Source: Gp6-AA40 sp035711805
Lineage (GTDB): Bacteria > Acidobacteriota > Vicinamibacteria > Vicinamibacterales > UBA2999
Direction: 5' to 3'
Length of the DNA: 64,000 nucleotides
Assembly (NCBI GenBank): GCA_035711805.1
Contig: DASTBV010000011.1
Coordinates: 94,261-158,260 of the forward strand
Part shown: positions 1 through 11,820 of the stretch, one piece after another
How positions within the stretch are numbered: the first letter of the stretch is position 1
Layout: each line of letters starts with the position of its first letter
Notes under the pieces: model-generated
What the model saw: only the letters and a program-made list of their open reading frames with translations
Database searches by the model: none
What the model was told of the DNA's origin: nothing
Made by a program: the position numbers and the translations under genes

Positions 1-439
1 CAGCGCCGGTCAGTCCAATCGTTTTGAGGCCGCGGTCGCGGGCGCGCGCCAGCGCGTTCACGACGTTGGGCGACTTCCCGCTCGTTGAGATACCGAACGC
101 CACGTCACCCGGCGTTCCCAGCGCCTCGATTTGCCGCGCGAAGATGTCGTCGAAGGAGTAGTCGTTGCTCCAGGCGGTCAGAATCGCCTGATTAGTCGTC
201 AGCGCGATGGCCGGCAGCGCTCTCCGCTCGGCGACGAAGCGGCCAACGAACTCGGCGGTGAAATGCTGCGCGTCGGCGGACGAACCCCCGTTTCCGAAGA
301 CCAGCAGCTTCCGACCTGATCCGAACGCTTCAAGAATCAGATCGACGGCCTTGCCGATGGTCTGAGGATAGGCGCTTCCCGCCACGGCAGTCATGTTGCC
401 GGCGACCGTGCGCAGGAGGTCTGCGAACTCGCTAGCCAT
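1..439 (-). CDS. gmhA: Phosphoheptose isomerase (partial, 3' end outside window)
   Basis: SIS-domain isomerase that converts sedoheptulose 7-phosphate to D-glycero-D-manno-heptose 7-phosphate, the first step of ADP-heptose synthesis for lipopolysaccharide core. The first 146 residues are visible: the phosphosugar-binding loop NGGSSADAQH at about 50-59 and a second SIS loop GISTSGKSPNV at about 117-127. The family is usually about 190 residues, so roughly 45 C-terminal residues lie to the left of base 1. The ATG at 439 shares one base with the dusB stop codon (TGATG overlap), implying translational coupling. The heptose adenylyltransferase gene lies a few genes upstream in the same leftward run, which supports the pathway assignment. 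Confidence 0.93.
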   Translation of the reverse strand, partial: MASEFADLLRTVAGNMTAVAGSAYPQTIGKAVDLILEAFGSGRKLLVFGNGGSSADAQHFTAEFVGRFVAERRALPAIALTTNQAILTAWSNDYSFDDIFARQIEALGTPGDVAFGISTSGKSPNVVNALARARDRGLKTIGLTGA

Positions 440-1533
440 CAGACCGGCTCGAGAGAGACGTCGACATCGCGGGCGGCGCCGGCCCGAGGCGAGAAGAAAA
501 ACTCATCGATGATCTCGCGGAGATTCCCGACGGATTCGCAGCTGTTGACCCGCACGCGGAAGTGAGAGCCGCACTCGAACCCCTTCGAGTACCAGCTGCA
601 GAGCGCGCGGACTTTGTTGATCACCCAGCGTTCGCGGCCGCGCGCCGCTGACGGCGCATTCGCGTCGGCCGACGCGCACTCGGAACCCGGAGCGACGTGG
701 CGGAATCCATTGGCTTCATCCACCCGTTCACTGAGGAGGAGCCGGATGTACTCGAGGAGAAACTGACCGCGCTCCTGCAGCGTGACCGCGTGTGGACGAC
801 GGCCGGCCGCGAGGTCGGCGGCCTGGGCGAGGATCCACGGATTGCGGAGGACACCGCGCCCGACGAGGACTCCGGAAATCCCGTTCGGACCGAGCTTCTC
901 CACGACGTGCTCGGGCTCCACGCAATCGCCGCTGCCGAACACCGGAATCGTCAGCCGTCGGGCCACATCCGCGACGAGCTGCCAGTCGGCGAACCCCTTG
1001 TAGGATTGCTCCGCCGTCCGCCCATGAATCGTCACAGCCGCGGCACCGGCGTCCTCTACGCGCGCCGCGAGCTCGGCGGCATTGCGCGAGGTCTCGTTCC
1101 AGCCCGCACGCATCTTGACCGTCACCGGAATCCTGACCGCCTTGACCATCGCCGCCACGACGCCGGCGGCGTGTTCAGGATCACGCATCAGACTGCAGCC
1201 GGCGTTGTGCCTGGAGATCTTCGGCACTGGACAGCCCATGTTGATGTCGACGATGTCCGCGCCCATCCCTTCGACGACCTGGGCCGCGGCCGCCATCTTG
1301 GCCGGATCCCCGCCGAAAATCTGGATCGAGACCGGACGCTCCTCTTCCGTGTACTCCGCGTACTCGAGCGTGCGATCGATCCCCCGCACGAGTCCTTCGG
1401 ACGACACCATCTCCGTGACAACGAGGCCGCAGCCGCCCTTGCGTTTCACCAGGCGGCGAAACGCCGTGTCGGTCATGCCCGCCATCGGCGCGACCACGAA
1501 CGGTGAGGCGAGGTTGATCTGTCCGATTTTCAC
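439..1533 (-). CDS. dusB: tRNA-dihydrouridine synthase, DusB type
   Basis: FMN-dependent enzyme that reduces uridine to dihydrouridine in the tRNA D-loop. The 364-residue protein has the TIM-barrel start APMAGMTD at about 15-22, the signature NMGCPVPK at about 98-105 with the probable catalytic Cys101, the FMN and substrate region VKMRAGW, and the HGRTAEQSYKG segment typical of the DusB/NifR3 group. It begins with GTG at 1533, 26 bases after the stop of the SurA-like gene, and its stop overlaps the gmhA start. The C-terminal helical RNA-binding part from about residue 255 is less conserved and somewhat longer than usual. The subtype is inferred from the motifs; DusA or DusC cannot be excluded by eye. 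Confidence 0.9.
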   Translation of the reverse strand: MKIGQINLASPFVVAPMAGMTDTAFRRLVKRKGGCGLVVTEMVSSEGLVRGIDRTLEYAEYTEEERPVSIQIFGGDPAKMAAAAQVVEGMGADIVDINMGCPVPKISRHNAGCSLMRDPEHAAGVVAAMVKAVRIPVTVKMRAGWNETSRNAAELAARVEDAGAAAVTIHGRTAEQSYKGFADWQLVADVARRLTIPVFGSGDCVEPEHVVEKLGPNGISGVLVGRGVLRNPWILAQAADLAAGRRPHAVTLQERGQFLLEYIRLLLSERVDEANGFRHVAPGSECASADANAPSAARGRERWVINKVRALCSWYSKGFECGSHFRVRVNSCESVGNLREIIDEFFFSPRAGAARDVDVSLEPV

Positions 1534-1559
1534 GATGTGGCTGGCCGGCGGTCGTGACT

Positions 1560-2630
1560 TCAGGCGCCCGGCGTGGCCACACCGGCCTGCTGCCGCCGCT
1601 TCGTCAGCGCCTGGTTATACGCGCGCTCCAGCTCGGTATTGCGCCATTTGATATCCGCCTGCGCACGCAGTTGATCGAGGTACTTCTGCATCGCCGCGCG
1701 CGATTTGCCTTCGATGACACGCCGGCCGATGTCGCTGCGTGCCTCCTCGAAGGTGCGGCTTCTGCCTTCGGTGCGTGATTCAAGCTTCAGGAGCTGATAT
1801 CCACGAGTCGTCCGGATCGTGTCGGCGAGATCGCCGACCTTCAGCTTGCCGAGCAGTTCCTGCAGCTGCGGCGCGAGCTCGTCCATGTGGATTGGCCCTA
1901 TCAGCCCGCCATTTGCCTTCGAGGGCGAGCTGGACACTTCGGCGGCGAGTCTCGGGAAAGGTTCGCCCTTCAGGAGCCGCTGACGAACCTCCTCCGCCCG
2001 GGCCCGTGCCTGCTGGTCCTGCGCCGCGTTGAAGCCTTGATCGGTCGAGGGCACCTCGATGAGGATTTCCCGGAGCATCACCTCCGACGGGGTCGTGAAC
2101 TCAGCGCGGTGCGAGTCGAAGTACGTCCGCGCCTCTTCGTCGGTGACGCTGAGCTTCTGCGTGACTTCGGTGCTCTGCACCTGGTTGATCAGCATGTTCC
2201 GCTCGACGCTCCGCCGGAGATCGGCCAGCGTCATGCGTTCCTGCTTCAGCGCAGCCTGGAACTGCGCCTCGTCGGTCAGGTTGTTGGACTTCTTGATGCT
2301 TTCGACGATGTCTTTGAACTGCGCGTCGCCGAGGGCGTAATTCAGCTCACGGCCGCGTTGAATCAGCAGGAGCTCATCCACAGCTTCAAGGATGAGGTCG
2401 GGAGTGATCTCCGCGATCGCCCGCTGCAGCTCGATACTTGCCGGGGTCACGTTGGCCAGCTCCGGCCGCCCGCGAAGCATCGCCAGCTGGCGATCCTCGA
2501 ACTCCGTCTTCGAGACGATCTCGCCGTTCACCCTCACGAGCACCTGCTCGATGACCTGGGTGTGGACTGTCGACAGGCATCCAACGACGACGAACACTCC
2601 CGCGGCCGCGGCGATGAATCGGTGTCTCAT
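1560..2630 (-). CDS. SurA-like periplasmic peptidyl-prolyl isomerase
   Basis: Exported foldase of the SurA/PpiC group, expected to help outer-membrane proteins fold. The 356 residues comprise a hydrophobic signal sequence (about 1-25), a SurA N-terminal chaperone domain (VLVRVNGEIVSKTEFEDR onward), and one parvulin rotamase domain at about 180-280 (start EVMLREILIE, later GPIHMDELAPQL). Only one parvulin domain is visible, whereas E. coli SurA has two. The stretch VVGC near residue 18 fits a lipobox, so it may be a lipoprotein. Its ATG overlaps the mfd stop by 4 bases (ATGA), so the two are probably co-translated. SurA versus PrsA-like cannot be settled without a search. Confidence 0.85.
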   Translation of the reverse strand: MRHRFIAAAAGVFVVVGCLSTVHTQVIEQVLVRVNGEIVSKTEFEDRQLAMLRGRPELANVTPASIELQRAIAEITPDLILEAVDELLLIQRGRELNYALGDAQFKDIVESIKKSNNLTDEAQFQAALKQERMTLADLRRSVERNMLINQVQSTEVTQKLSVTDEEARTYFDSHRAEFTTPSEVMLREILIEVPSTDQGFNAAQDQQARARAEEVRQRLLKGEPFPRLAAEVSSSPSKANGGLIGPIHMDELAPQLQELLGKLKVGDLADTIRTTRGYQLLKLESRTEGRSRTFEEARSDIGRRVIEGKSRAAMQKYLDQLRAQADIKWRNTELERAYNQALTKRRQQAGVATPGA

Positions 2631-5600
2631 CTCAATTCCTTCGGACTCAATATGTTAAACAATTCTTCCAAGCGGCCGAAAACGCCTGTCTCGCCGCGCG
2701 GATCCTGCTCCGGCGTCCGCAGAATCTCCTCTTTCGAAAACCCCGCCTGGACCTGTCCGGTCGTGGCCCGCGCTGTCCACCAGCTTGCTCCCTGCTCCCG
2801 CGAGCTGCGCTTCCGCGTGCCCGGTGGACCGGGGCTGCCGGATGCCTCGAGGTCCAGCTTCAGTGTTACCGGAGGCACCAGGGTAGCGCCAGGCCACCGA
2901 GTCACCAGATCGATCAGCCGGACCGGGTCGACCTTGCCGACAGGCCTGAACTTAATGACGACGAACCGGCCCTCGCGGTCGACGCTTTCAACCCCAAGCC
3001 GGTCGGCCATGATCCGAAGACGCCCATAGTCGGCAAGGTTGAGCATCGCCGGCGGCGGCTCCCCGTAGCGGTCCCGGACGTCGGCCAGGACCGACTCGAG
3101 CTCCCGGTCGGTGCGGGCGGCGGCGACCTTCCGGTACACCATCAACCGCTGATTCATGTCCGGCACGTAGCGCTCGTCGAGCTTCAGGTCGACGCGGAGA
3201 TTCACCGTCGCCCGGACCTCGTCCTCGATCTCTTCGCCCTTCAGCTCGCGGACGGTCTCCTCGAGCAGCTTCATGTACATCTCGAAACCGACCGCATCGA
3301 TGTGACCGCTCTGTTCGCCGCCAAGCAGATTGCCGGCTCCGCGAATCTCCAGATCGAGAGCCGCGACGCGGAAGCCGCTGCCGAGGTCGCTGAATTCACG
3401 GATCGCCGCCAGCCGCTTGCGGGCGACAGGCGAGAGCGACTCCTGCGGCGGAATGAGCAGATAGGCATAGGCGGGACGATCCGATCGGCCGACGCGGCCG
3501 CGAAGCTGATACAACTGCGACAACCCGTAGCGATCGGCGCGGTTGATGATGATTGTGTTCGCGTTCGGAATGTCGAGCCCGTTCTCGACGATGGTGGTCG
3601 CCAGAAGCACGTCATACTGCCGATCGACGAATCCGAGCATCGCGCGTTCGAGCTCCTCCTCTCCCAGCTGCCCGTGACCGACGACGACACGGGCCTCGGG
3701 AACGAGGCGTTGCACGAGGTGACCGATCGAGTAGATCGATTCGACGCGGTTGTGCACGAAGTAGATCTGACCGCCGCGGGCGAGCTCGTTGCGAATCGCC
3801 CGCTCGATGACGGGCGCATCGAATTTGACGACGTTTGTCTGGATCGACAGCCGGTCTTTCGGTGGTGTCTCGATAATCGACATGTCGCGGATGCCGACGA
3901 GCGACATGTTGAGCGTGCGCGGGATTGGCGTCGCCGTCATCGTCAGCACGTCGACCTTCTTGCGCATCTGCTTGATGCGCTCCTTGTGCGCAACGCCGAA
4001 GCGCTGCTCTTCGTCCACGACGAGCAGCCCCAGATCCTTGAATTGCACGTCCTTCGACAGGAGGCGGTGGGTCCCGACGATGACGTCGACCTTGCCGGCG
4101 CTGAGATTGTCGAGAATCTGCTTCGTCTCCTGCCTGGTGCGGAAACGGCTGACCATGTCGATGGTGAGGGGGAACCCGGCGAAGCGATCGCGCAGCGTCT
4201 TCTCGTGCTGGAACGCGAGAACGGTCGTCGGCGCGAGAAACGCCACCTGCTTGCCGTCCATGACCGCCTTGAACGCGGCGCGCATCGCAACCTCGGTCTT
4301 GCCGTAGCCGACATCGCCGCACAGAAGACGGTCCATCGGCGTCGGCGATTCCATATCGCGTTTGATGTCGGCGATCGCCGTCGCCTGATCGGGCGTCAGC
4401 TCGTACGGGAACGCGCTCTCGAATTCCTCCTGCCAGTGGGTGTCGGGGGCGAAGGCGTGGCCCGCCACGGCGCGCCGCTGCGCGTAGAGCTTGAGCAGTT
4501 CCTCCGCCATGTCGCGCATCGCTTTCTTGACGCGCGTCTTGGCTTTCTCCCACGTGGTTCCGCCGAGTCGATCGAGGGCGGGCCGCGTGCCGCCCGTGTA
4601 CTTCTGGATGAGATCCAGGCGCTCCACCGGAACGAAGAGCTTGTCGTCGCCGTGATAACGGATTTCGAGGAACTCCTGCACGTCGGCCGCGGATCCGGCA
4701 ACCGGACGGCTGACCGTCCCGAGCTGCTTCAGGCCGACGAATTCCCCGATGCCGTGATCGACGTGGACGATCAGATCGCCGACCTTCAGGTCGCGCAGGT
4801 CGGAGAGGAAGGTCTTGGCGAGATTGCGCCGCTTTTCGGTCGGACGGCGCTCCTCCTCGAAAACGTCCGTCTCGACGTAGATTTGCAGCGCACCGTCGGC
4901 AAGGCGGAAGCCGCGGGACAGCGAGCCGACGGCTACCAGCACGGCGGCCGCGTGGACGTCTTCCGCGCGCTCGACGGGAACCGCCACGATCTCGTACTCC
5001 TGAAGAATCTCGACCGTGCGTTCGGCGCGGCCGGGGCTGTCGGCAACGAACAGCACCGTGTCACCGCGTTCACGCGCCTGGCGGAGGTCGGCGATCCAGT
5101 CGCCGGCGCGGCCGCGGAATTCGAGCGCCGGCTGACAGGAGACGTGGCGGACCTGCGGCGCCCCGGCCTCCTGGTCACCGTCTTCAATCGCCAGCTCTTC
5201 GAGCCGATGCGCGGAGACGATTCGAGGTTCGATCGCATCCCAGGTCGTAAACGCCCGATCGGGCGGTGCGGCGGCGACGTGACCGCGGGCGCGAGCGTCT
5301 TCGTAGCTGTTGTCGAGCTGCTCGCGAAGCTTCCGTGTCTGCTGCTCCACCTGTTCGCGTTCGGACACGATGACCCGCGCGCCATGTGCCAGCGACAGAA
5401 AGTCGAGAATCGACACCCGCTCGTCCTCGTCTTCGAACCACTCGCGCACGGGAACAATCGACACCTGGTCGACGGCCCCGGTCGATCGTTGTGTCGTCGG
5501 ATCGAACCGGCGCAGGGTTTCGACCATGTCGCCGACGAACTCGAGCCGGACCGGCTCGACGTCGTTTGCCGGAAACACGTCGAGGATTCCGCCGCGGACC

Positions 5601-6208
5601 GCGAAGGATCCATGCTCGTCAACGGGATCGGCGTGGGTGAAACCGGCGTCGACGAGCAGGTCGGCAAGCGTCTGCGGGTCGATCTCCGTGCCTGATCTGA
5701 TTTCGATGGCCGCGCGGAGCAGGCGCTCGGGCGGGCTGACCATCGGGAGCATGGCACCGGCCGACGCGACGACCAGCCGTGCCGTGCCGGCGGCGGCTTC
5801 GGCCAGCGCGCGCGCGCGCGCGGCCGCGACCCGGAAATGCGGCGACATCCCGCGATAGGGATCAACCTGCAGAGACGGTAGCGGGACCACCGCTCGCTCG
5901 GTGGCCTCCTCTGACGCGCCTTCCAGCGCCGAATAGAAAAAGCGCGCGTCCGCCGTGAGCTGTTCGAGGTCCCGGTCGGCCGGAGCGATGAGCAGCGTGG
6001 TCCCGCCGTGCGCCCGGACAGCCACCACGGCGGCCAGTGCCTTCGCGGCCGGGGTCAGACCTGCGATCACACCACCTGAGGCATCGAGACCAGCGCGGCC
6101 GGCAGATCGGCTGAAAAGGGCGCGGAGCGTGAGAGATGGGGTCGCAGTTGGCATGTACGTACAAGCGGCCCGCTCCGGCACGGGTGCCGGGCGGGTGCTT
6201 CTCTTCAT
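2627..6208 (-). CDS. mfd: Transcription-repair coupling factor Mfd
   Basis: SF2 ATPase that removes stalled RNA polymerase at lesions and recruits UvrA. The 1193 residues show the UvrB-like N-terminal module, the RNA-polymerase-interacting CarD-like region (LKVGDLIVHVDHGIGEFVGL), the helicase core with Walker A GDVGYGKTE and DEEQRF box, motif III-type TATPIPRT, and the RecG-like TRG region (RGRVGRSDRPAYAYLL). The length matches the family. The C-terminus carries a low-complexity Gly/Pro/Arg/Ser-rich stretch of about 45 residues before the final helix. The ATG at 6208 is used here; ATG at 6154 starts a more typical N-terminus (MPTATPSLTLRALF) and may be the true start. It lies 28 bases after rfaE2. 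Confidence 0.96.
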   Translation of the reverse strand: MKRSTRPAPVPERAACTYMPTATPSLTLRALFSRSAGRAGLDASGGVIAGLTPAAKALAAVVAVRAHGGTTLLIAPADRDLEQLTADARFFYSALEGASEEATERAVVPLPSLQVDPYRGMSPHFRVAAARARALAEAAAGTARLVVASAGAMLPMVSPPERLLRAAIEIRSGTEIDPQTLADLLVDAGFTHADPVDEHGSFAVRGGILDVFPANDVEPVRLEFVGDMVETLRRFDPTTQRSTGAVDQVSIVPVREWFEDEDERVSILDFLSLAHGARVIVSEREQVEQQTRKLREQLDNSYEDARARGHVAAAPPDRAFTTWDAIEPRIVSAHRLEELAIEDGDQEAGAPQVRHVSCQPALEFRGRAGDWIADLRQARERGDTVLFVADSPGRAERTVEILQEYEIVAVPVERAEDVHAAAVLVAVGSLSRGFRLADGALQIYVETDVFEEERRPTEKRRNLAKTFLSDLRDLKVGDLIVHVDHGIGEFVGLKQLGTVSRPVAGSAADVQEFLEIRYHGDDKLFVPVERLDLIQKYTGGTRPALDRLGGTTWEKAKTRVKKAMRDMAEELLKLYAQRRAVAGHAFAPDTHWQEEFESAFPYELTPDQATAIADIKRDMESPTPMDRLLCGDVGYGKTEVAMRAAFKAVMDGKQVAFLAPTTVLAFQHEKTLRDRFAGFPLTIDMVSRFRTRQETKQILDNLSAGKVDVIVGTHRLLSKDVQFKDLGLLVVDEEQRFGVAHKERIKQMRKKVDVLTMTATPIPRTLNMSLVGIRDMSIIETPPKDRLSIQTNVVKFDAPVIERAIRNELARGGQIYFVHNRVESIYSIGHLVQRLVPEARVVVGHGQLGEEELERAMLGFVDRQYDVLLATTIVENGLDIPNANTIIINRADRYGLSQLYQLRGRVGRSDRPAYAYLLIPPQESLSPVARKRLAAIREFSDLGSGFRVAALDLEIRGAGNLLGGEQSGHIDAVGFEMYMKLLEETVRELKGEEIEDEVRATVNLRVDLKLDERYVPDMNQRLMVYRKVAAARTDRELESVLADVRDRYGEPPPAMLNLADYGRLRIMADRLGVESVDREGRFVVIKFRPVGKVDPVRLIDLVTRWPGATLVPPVTLKLDLEASGSPGPPGTRKRSSREQGASWWTARATTGQVQAGFSKEEILRTPEQDPRGETGVFGRLEELFNILSPKELR

Positions 6209-6236
6209 TGTCCCACCGCGTCAACCCCGGCGGCTG

Positions 6237-6722
6237 TCAGCGGCGGCCGTGAACCCGGCGGATCAACTCGGTCGTCGAATATCCCTGCGCCAGGTCGATG
6301 CGCGCCACGCGTCCACCGCGCGCTTCGACGACATCCCGTCCCACGATATCCGTCGGCGCCCAGTCGGCTCCCTTGACGAGCACGTCCGGCTGGATCGTCC
6401 CGATTACCTGGTGCGGTGTGTCCTCGTCGAAGAGCACTGCCGCATCGACCGAGGAGAGCGCAAGCAGGACTTCGGCACGTTCGCGATCCGGATTGAGCGG
6501 ACGGCCCGGTCCCTTGTTCGCTCGGACAGATCGATCGGAGTTGACGGCGACGATCAGGATGTCTCCCAGGCGCCGTGCCGCCTCGAGGTATCGCACGTGC
6601 CCGGGATGCAGCAGGTCGAACACGCCGTTGGTCAACACAACCCGCCCGCCGCGCGCCTGCACCGAGCGGGCGAGTGTCCGCGCGTCGGCAGAGGTCGACA
6701 GCGGTCTTCCTGCCGTTCTCAT
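6237..6722 (-). CDS. rfaE2: D-glycero-beta-D-manno-heptose 1-phosphate adenylyltransferase
   Basis: Nucleotidyltransferase that makes ADP-heptose from heptose 1-phosphate and ATP. At 161 residues it matches the stand-alone C-terminal domain of HldE/RfaE. Key motifs are TNGVFDLLHPGHVRYL (the HxGH nucleotidyltransferase signature within LHPGH) at about 30-45, VNSDRSVRANKGPGRP, and the KGADW segment near residue 117. The kinase domain (HldA/rfaE1) is not fused and not in the window, so it must be encoded elsewhere. It follows atpC by 27 bases and precedes mfd; together with gmhA it places two heptose-pathway genes in this leftward chain. Confidence 0.93.
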   Translation of the reverse strand: MRTAGRPLSTSADARTLARSVQARGGRVVLTNGVFDLLHPGHVRYLEAARRLGDILIVAVNSDRSVRANKGPGRPLNPDRERAEVLLALSSVDAAVLFDEDTPHQVIGTIQPDVLVKGADWAPTDIVGRDVVEARGGRVARIDLAQGYSTTELIRRVHGRR

Positions 6723-6749
6723 GGACGTGGCAAAGCCCGGAAGTATCCG

Positions 6750-7172
6750 TTACGCGCGCGTGCGGGCTCGCGCCGCCACCTGCAGACGAATCAGCGACTT
6801 CATCATCGCGATGCGGGCGCGTTCGAAGTCGATGTCGGTTTGTGGCTGTGCGATACGTTCCTCGGCACGCGTCCGGGCGGCCTCTGCGCGCGGCACGTCG
6901 ATGTCCTCGGGACGCTCGGCGATCTGGGCGAGGACCGTGACCCGGTCCGGAAGCACCTCCGCAAACCCGAACGCGACGGCCAGGTACCGCTTCTCCTGGC
7001 CGACCCGGTACCACAGCTCGCCAACCTGCAGCGTGGCCAGCAGCGGTGTGTGTCCGGGAAGCACGCCGAAGTAGCCTTCGGCGCCCGGCAGCTGGACTTC
7101 ATCCACCTGCTCGCTGACGAGCAGACGTTCCGGGGTGACGACTTGCAGCGTCAGTTTCGTCGGCAGCGCCAT
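6750..7172 (-). CDS. atpC: ATP synthase F1 epsilon subunit
   Basis: Epsilon subunit of the F1 stalk, which couples rotation and can inhibit ATP hydrolysis. The 140 residues start LTLQVVTPERLLVSEQVDEV, a typical epsilon beta-sandwich opening, then GYFGVLPGHTPLLATLQVGEL, and end in a two-helix hairpin region rich in Arg/Ala/Glu. ATG at 7172 lies only 4 bases after the atpD stop, as expected for a tightly coupled F1 operon. It is the last atp gene; rfaE2 follows in the same direction. Confidence 0.95.
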   Translation of the reverse strand: MALPTKLTLQVVTPERLLVSEQVDEVQLPGAEGYFGVLPGHTPLLATLQVGELWYRVGQEKRYLAVAFGFAEVLPDRVTVLAQIAERPEDIDVPRAEAARTRAEERIAQPQTDIDFERARIAMMKSLIRLQVAARARTRA

Positions 7173-7176
7173 GTGG

Positions 7177-8631
<1,455 letters not shown>

Positions 8632-8644
8632 AACTTGATCCTGG

Positions 8645-8721
8645 AAGGCCGAAGGGCCTAGGCCGACGGCCTAAGCTTCGTCCTTCTTCTCATCGGCCAT
8701 GGGCCTTAGCCCTTCGGCCTT
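8645..8721. repeat. Inverted repeat between atpG and atpD
   Basis: Two 20-base arms (8645-8664 and 8702-8721) are reverse complements at 18 of 20 positions and separated by 37 bases. A perfect smaller hairpin, TAGGCC-GAC-GGCCTA, sits at 8659-8673. The element fills the atpG-atpD gap and reaches into the atpG stop codon. It would form a strong stem in the atp mRNA ahead of the beta-subunit cistron. There is no T-run, so it is not a standard terminator. Confidence 0.75.
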
Positions 8722-9583
8722 ATGTCGCTGCCGCACCCGACACGACCTCGATGATTTCGCGCGTAATCGCCGCCTGACGCACCTTGTTCATGTAGAGCGT
8801 CAGGTTCTCGATCATCTCCGCCGAATTGCGCGTCGCGGAGTCCATGGCGGTCATCTGGGCGGCGAAGAATGCCGCGTTCGATTCGAGCAGCGCCCGGTAG
8901 ACCTGCACCTGCACGTGGCGCGGCAACAAGTCCTGGAAAATCCTCTGCGGCTCGGGCTCGTACAGATAATCCACGGACGCGGCGCCCGCGGCGCTGCCGT
9001 CGAGTCGCGGAATCGGCAGCAGACGCTCGACGACAATGCGCTGCGACATCACCGACTTGAACTCGTTGTAGACGAGGTACACGCTCGACGCGTTACCTGA
9101 CGTGAACTCGTCGATCGCCACGTCGGCGATGGCCTTCGCGTCGTTGAACGACAGCCGCTGGAAGATCCCGACGGCCTCATGGCGGACGTCGAACCCGCGG
9201 CGGCGGAAGAAGTCGCGGCCCTTGCGTCCGATCAGCCCGAGCGCCACCTGGCGGTCGCGCCCTTCGTTCACGATGAACTGACCCGCGGCCTTGATGACAT
9301 TCGAATTGAAGCTGCCGCTCAGGCCGCGGTCGCCCGTAATCACGATCAGCAGCGGACGCCCGTCGGCGGACGGCTGGCGCAGCAGCGGGTGCATTTCCTG
9401 CTCGATGCTGCCAACGAGCCCGTTCAGCACGCGCAGCATCAGCTGCGCGAACGGCCGCGCGGCGACGATTCGATCCTGCGCCCGCTTCAGCCGCGAGGCA
9501 GCGATCATCTTCATCGCCTTCGTGATCTGCTGCGTCGACTTCACCGCACGGATGCGGCGACGCAGGTCAATCAGAGAGGGCAT
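8720..9583 (-). CDS. atpG: ATP synthase F1 gamma subunit
   Basis: Central rotor shaft of F1. The 287-residue protein opens SLIDLRRRIRAVKSTQQITKAMKMIAASRLKRAQ, written here in parts: the N-terminal helix RIRAVKSTQQITKAMKMIA at about 11-29 is diagnostic. The interior ITGDRGLSGSFNSNV and the C-terminal helix with MTAMDSATRNSAEMI are also typical. ATG at 9583 lies directly next to the atpA stop codon with no gap. It is an ordinary family length. Confidence 0.96.
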   Translation of the reverse strand: MPSLIDLRRRIRAVKSTQQITKAMKMIAASRLKRAQDRIVAARPFAQLMLRVLNGLVGSIEQEMHPLLRQPSADGRPLLIVITGDRGLSGSFNSNVIKAAGQFIVNEGRDRQVALGLIGRKGRDFFRRRGFDVRHEAVGIFQRLSFNDAKAIADVAIDEFTSGNASSVYLVYNEFKSVMSQRIVVERLLPIPRLDGSAAGAASVDYLYEPEPQRIFQDLLPRHVQVQVYRALLESNAAFFAAQMTAMDSATRNSAEMIENLTLYMNKVRQAAITREIIEVVSGAAAT

Positions 9584-11122
<1,539 letters not shown>

Positions 11123-11167
11123 TCCTCGACGGTTCCGCCTGCGCCTCTCCAGGCTGGCGGCACCGCC

Positions 11168-11713
11168 CTACTGCGAGTCTCTCAACCGCTGCTGCAGCGC
11201 CGCGAGCTGCGTGGCAACGCTGCCGTCATACACCGTGCTTCCGATTCGGGTCACCATCCCGCCGATGAGCGCCGGATCCACCTTCGTCGTCAGCGTGACG
11301 GTTCGTCCGATCGACGCGCCAAGCCGCCCCTGCAGTTGCGCCACCCGTTCCGGCGCCAGCGGTGCCGCCGTGGTGACCTCGGCCTGAACAACCTTCAGGT
11401 GCTCCATCACGCGCTCGTGAAATACCGCCACCAGGTCGGGCAGCAGGTCGAGTCGATCGCGTTCCGCCAGCAGGAGGAGCAGCTTTCGCACCGGGCTCGA
11501 TGGCCGCTGCCGCTCGAGGAGCTGGTCGACGACGGCGCGCTTGCGGGCAGCCGGCACCGCCGGACTTGCGAGGGCCAGACGCAGATCGGCATGCGCGCTT
11601 ACCAGATCGGAAAAGGCCGTCAGCTCTTTTTCCGCCTGCTCCGGGGTGGCTTCGGTAATCGCGACGTCGAACAGCGCCTTGGCGTATCGCGCTGCGGAAG
11701 CTCGCGTGCTCAT
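11168..11713 (-). CDS. atpH: ATP synthase F1 delta subunit
   Basis: Peripheral-stalk (OSCP-type) subunit that ties F1 to the b subunits. The 181 residues show the N-terminal helical bundle start ARYAKALFDVAI and the C-terminal signature of the family (KVDPALIGGMVTRIGSTVYDGSV). It is the first gene of this atp cluster. In many bacteria atpB, atpE and atpF precede it, but here the next gene upstream is parB, so the membrane F0 subunits must be encoded elsewhere. Confidence 0.93.
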   Translation of the reverse strand: MSTRASAARYAKALFDVAITEATPEQAEKELTAFSDLVSAHADLRLALASPAVPAARKRAVVDQLLERQRPSSPVRKLLLLLAERDRLDLLPDLVAVFHERVMEHLKVVQAEVTTAAPLAPERVAQLQGRLGASIGRTVTLTTKVDPALIGGMVTRIGSTVYDGSVATQLAALQQRLRDSQ

Positions 11714-11780
11714 GTTTCTCGGTGTGTGTCTGCGAAGAACGTCAGATGACGAGCTTGTACCTCAAAGGCACAAGCAATCG

Positions 11781-11789
11781 TTTATACCA
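11781..11789 (-). promoter_or_regulatory. Candidate extended -10 promoter for the atpHAGDC operon
   Basis: On the minus strand TGG-TATAAA forms an extended -10 element about 68 bases upstream of the atpH start. No convincing -35 hexamer is present at the expected distance. The 107-base parB-atpH gap also contains a short GGGG/CCCC stem followed by TTTT just after parB, which could be a weak terminator for parB. Both calls are by eye. Confidence 0.35.
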
Positions 11790-11820
11790 CGGAAAATGGG
11801 GGGTCTGATCCCCAAAAACC

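Noticed and set aside
3302..5695. Open frame of 797 codons antisense to mfd
   Set aside because: The opposite strand encodes a full Mfd with all motifs. High GC makes stop codons rare in antisense frames; the translated product has no recognisable domain.
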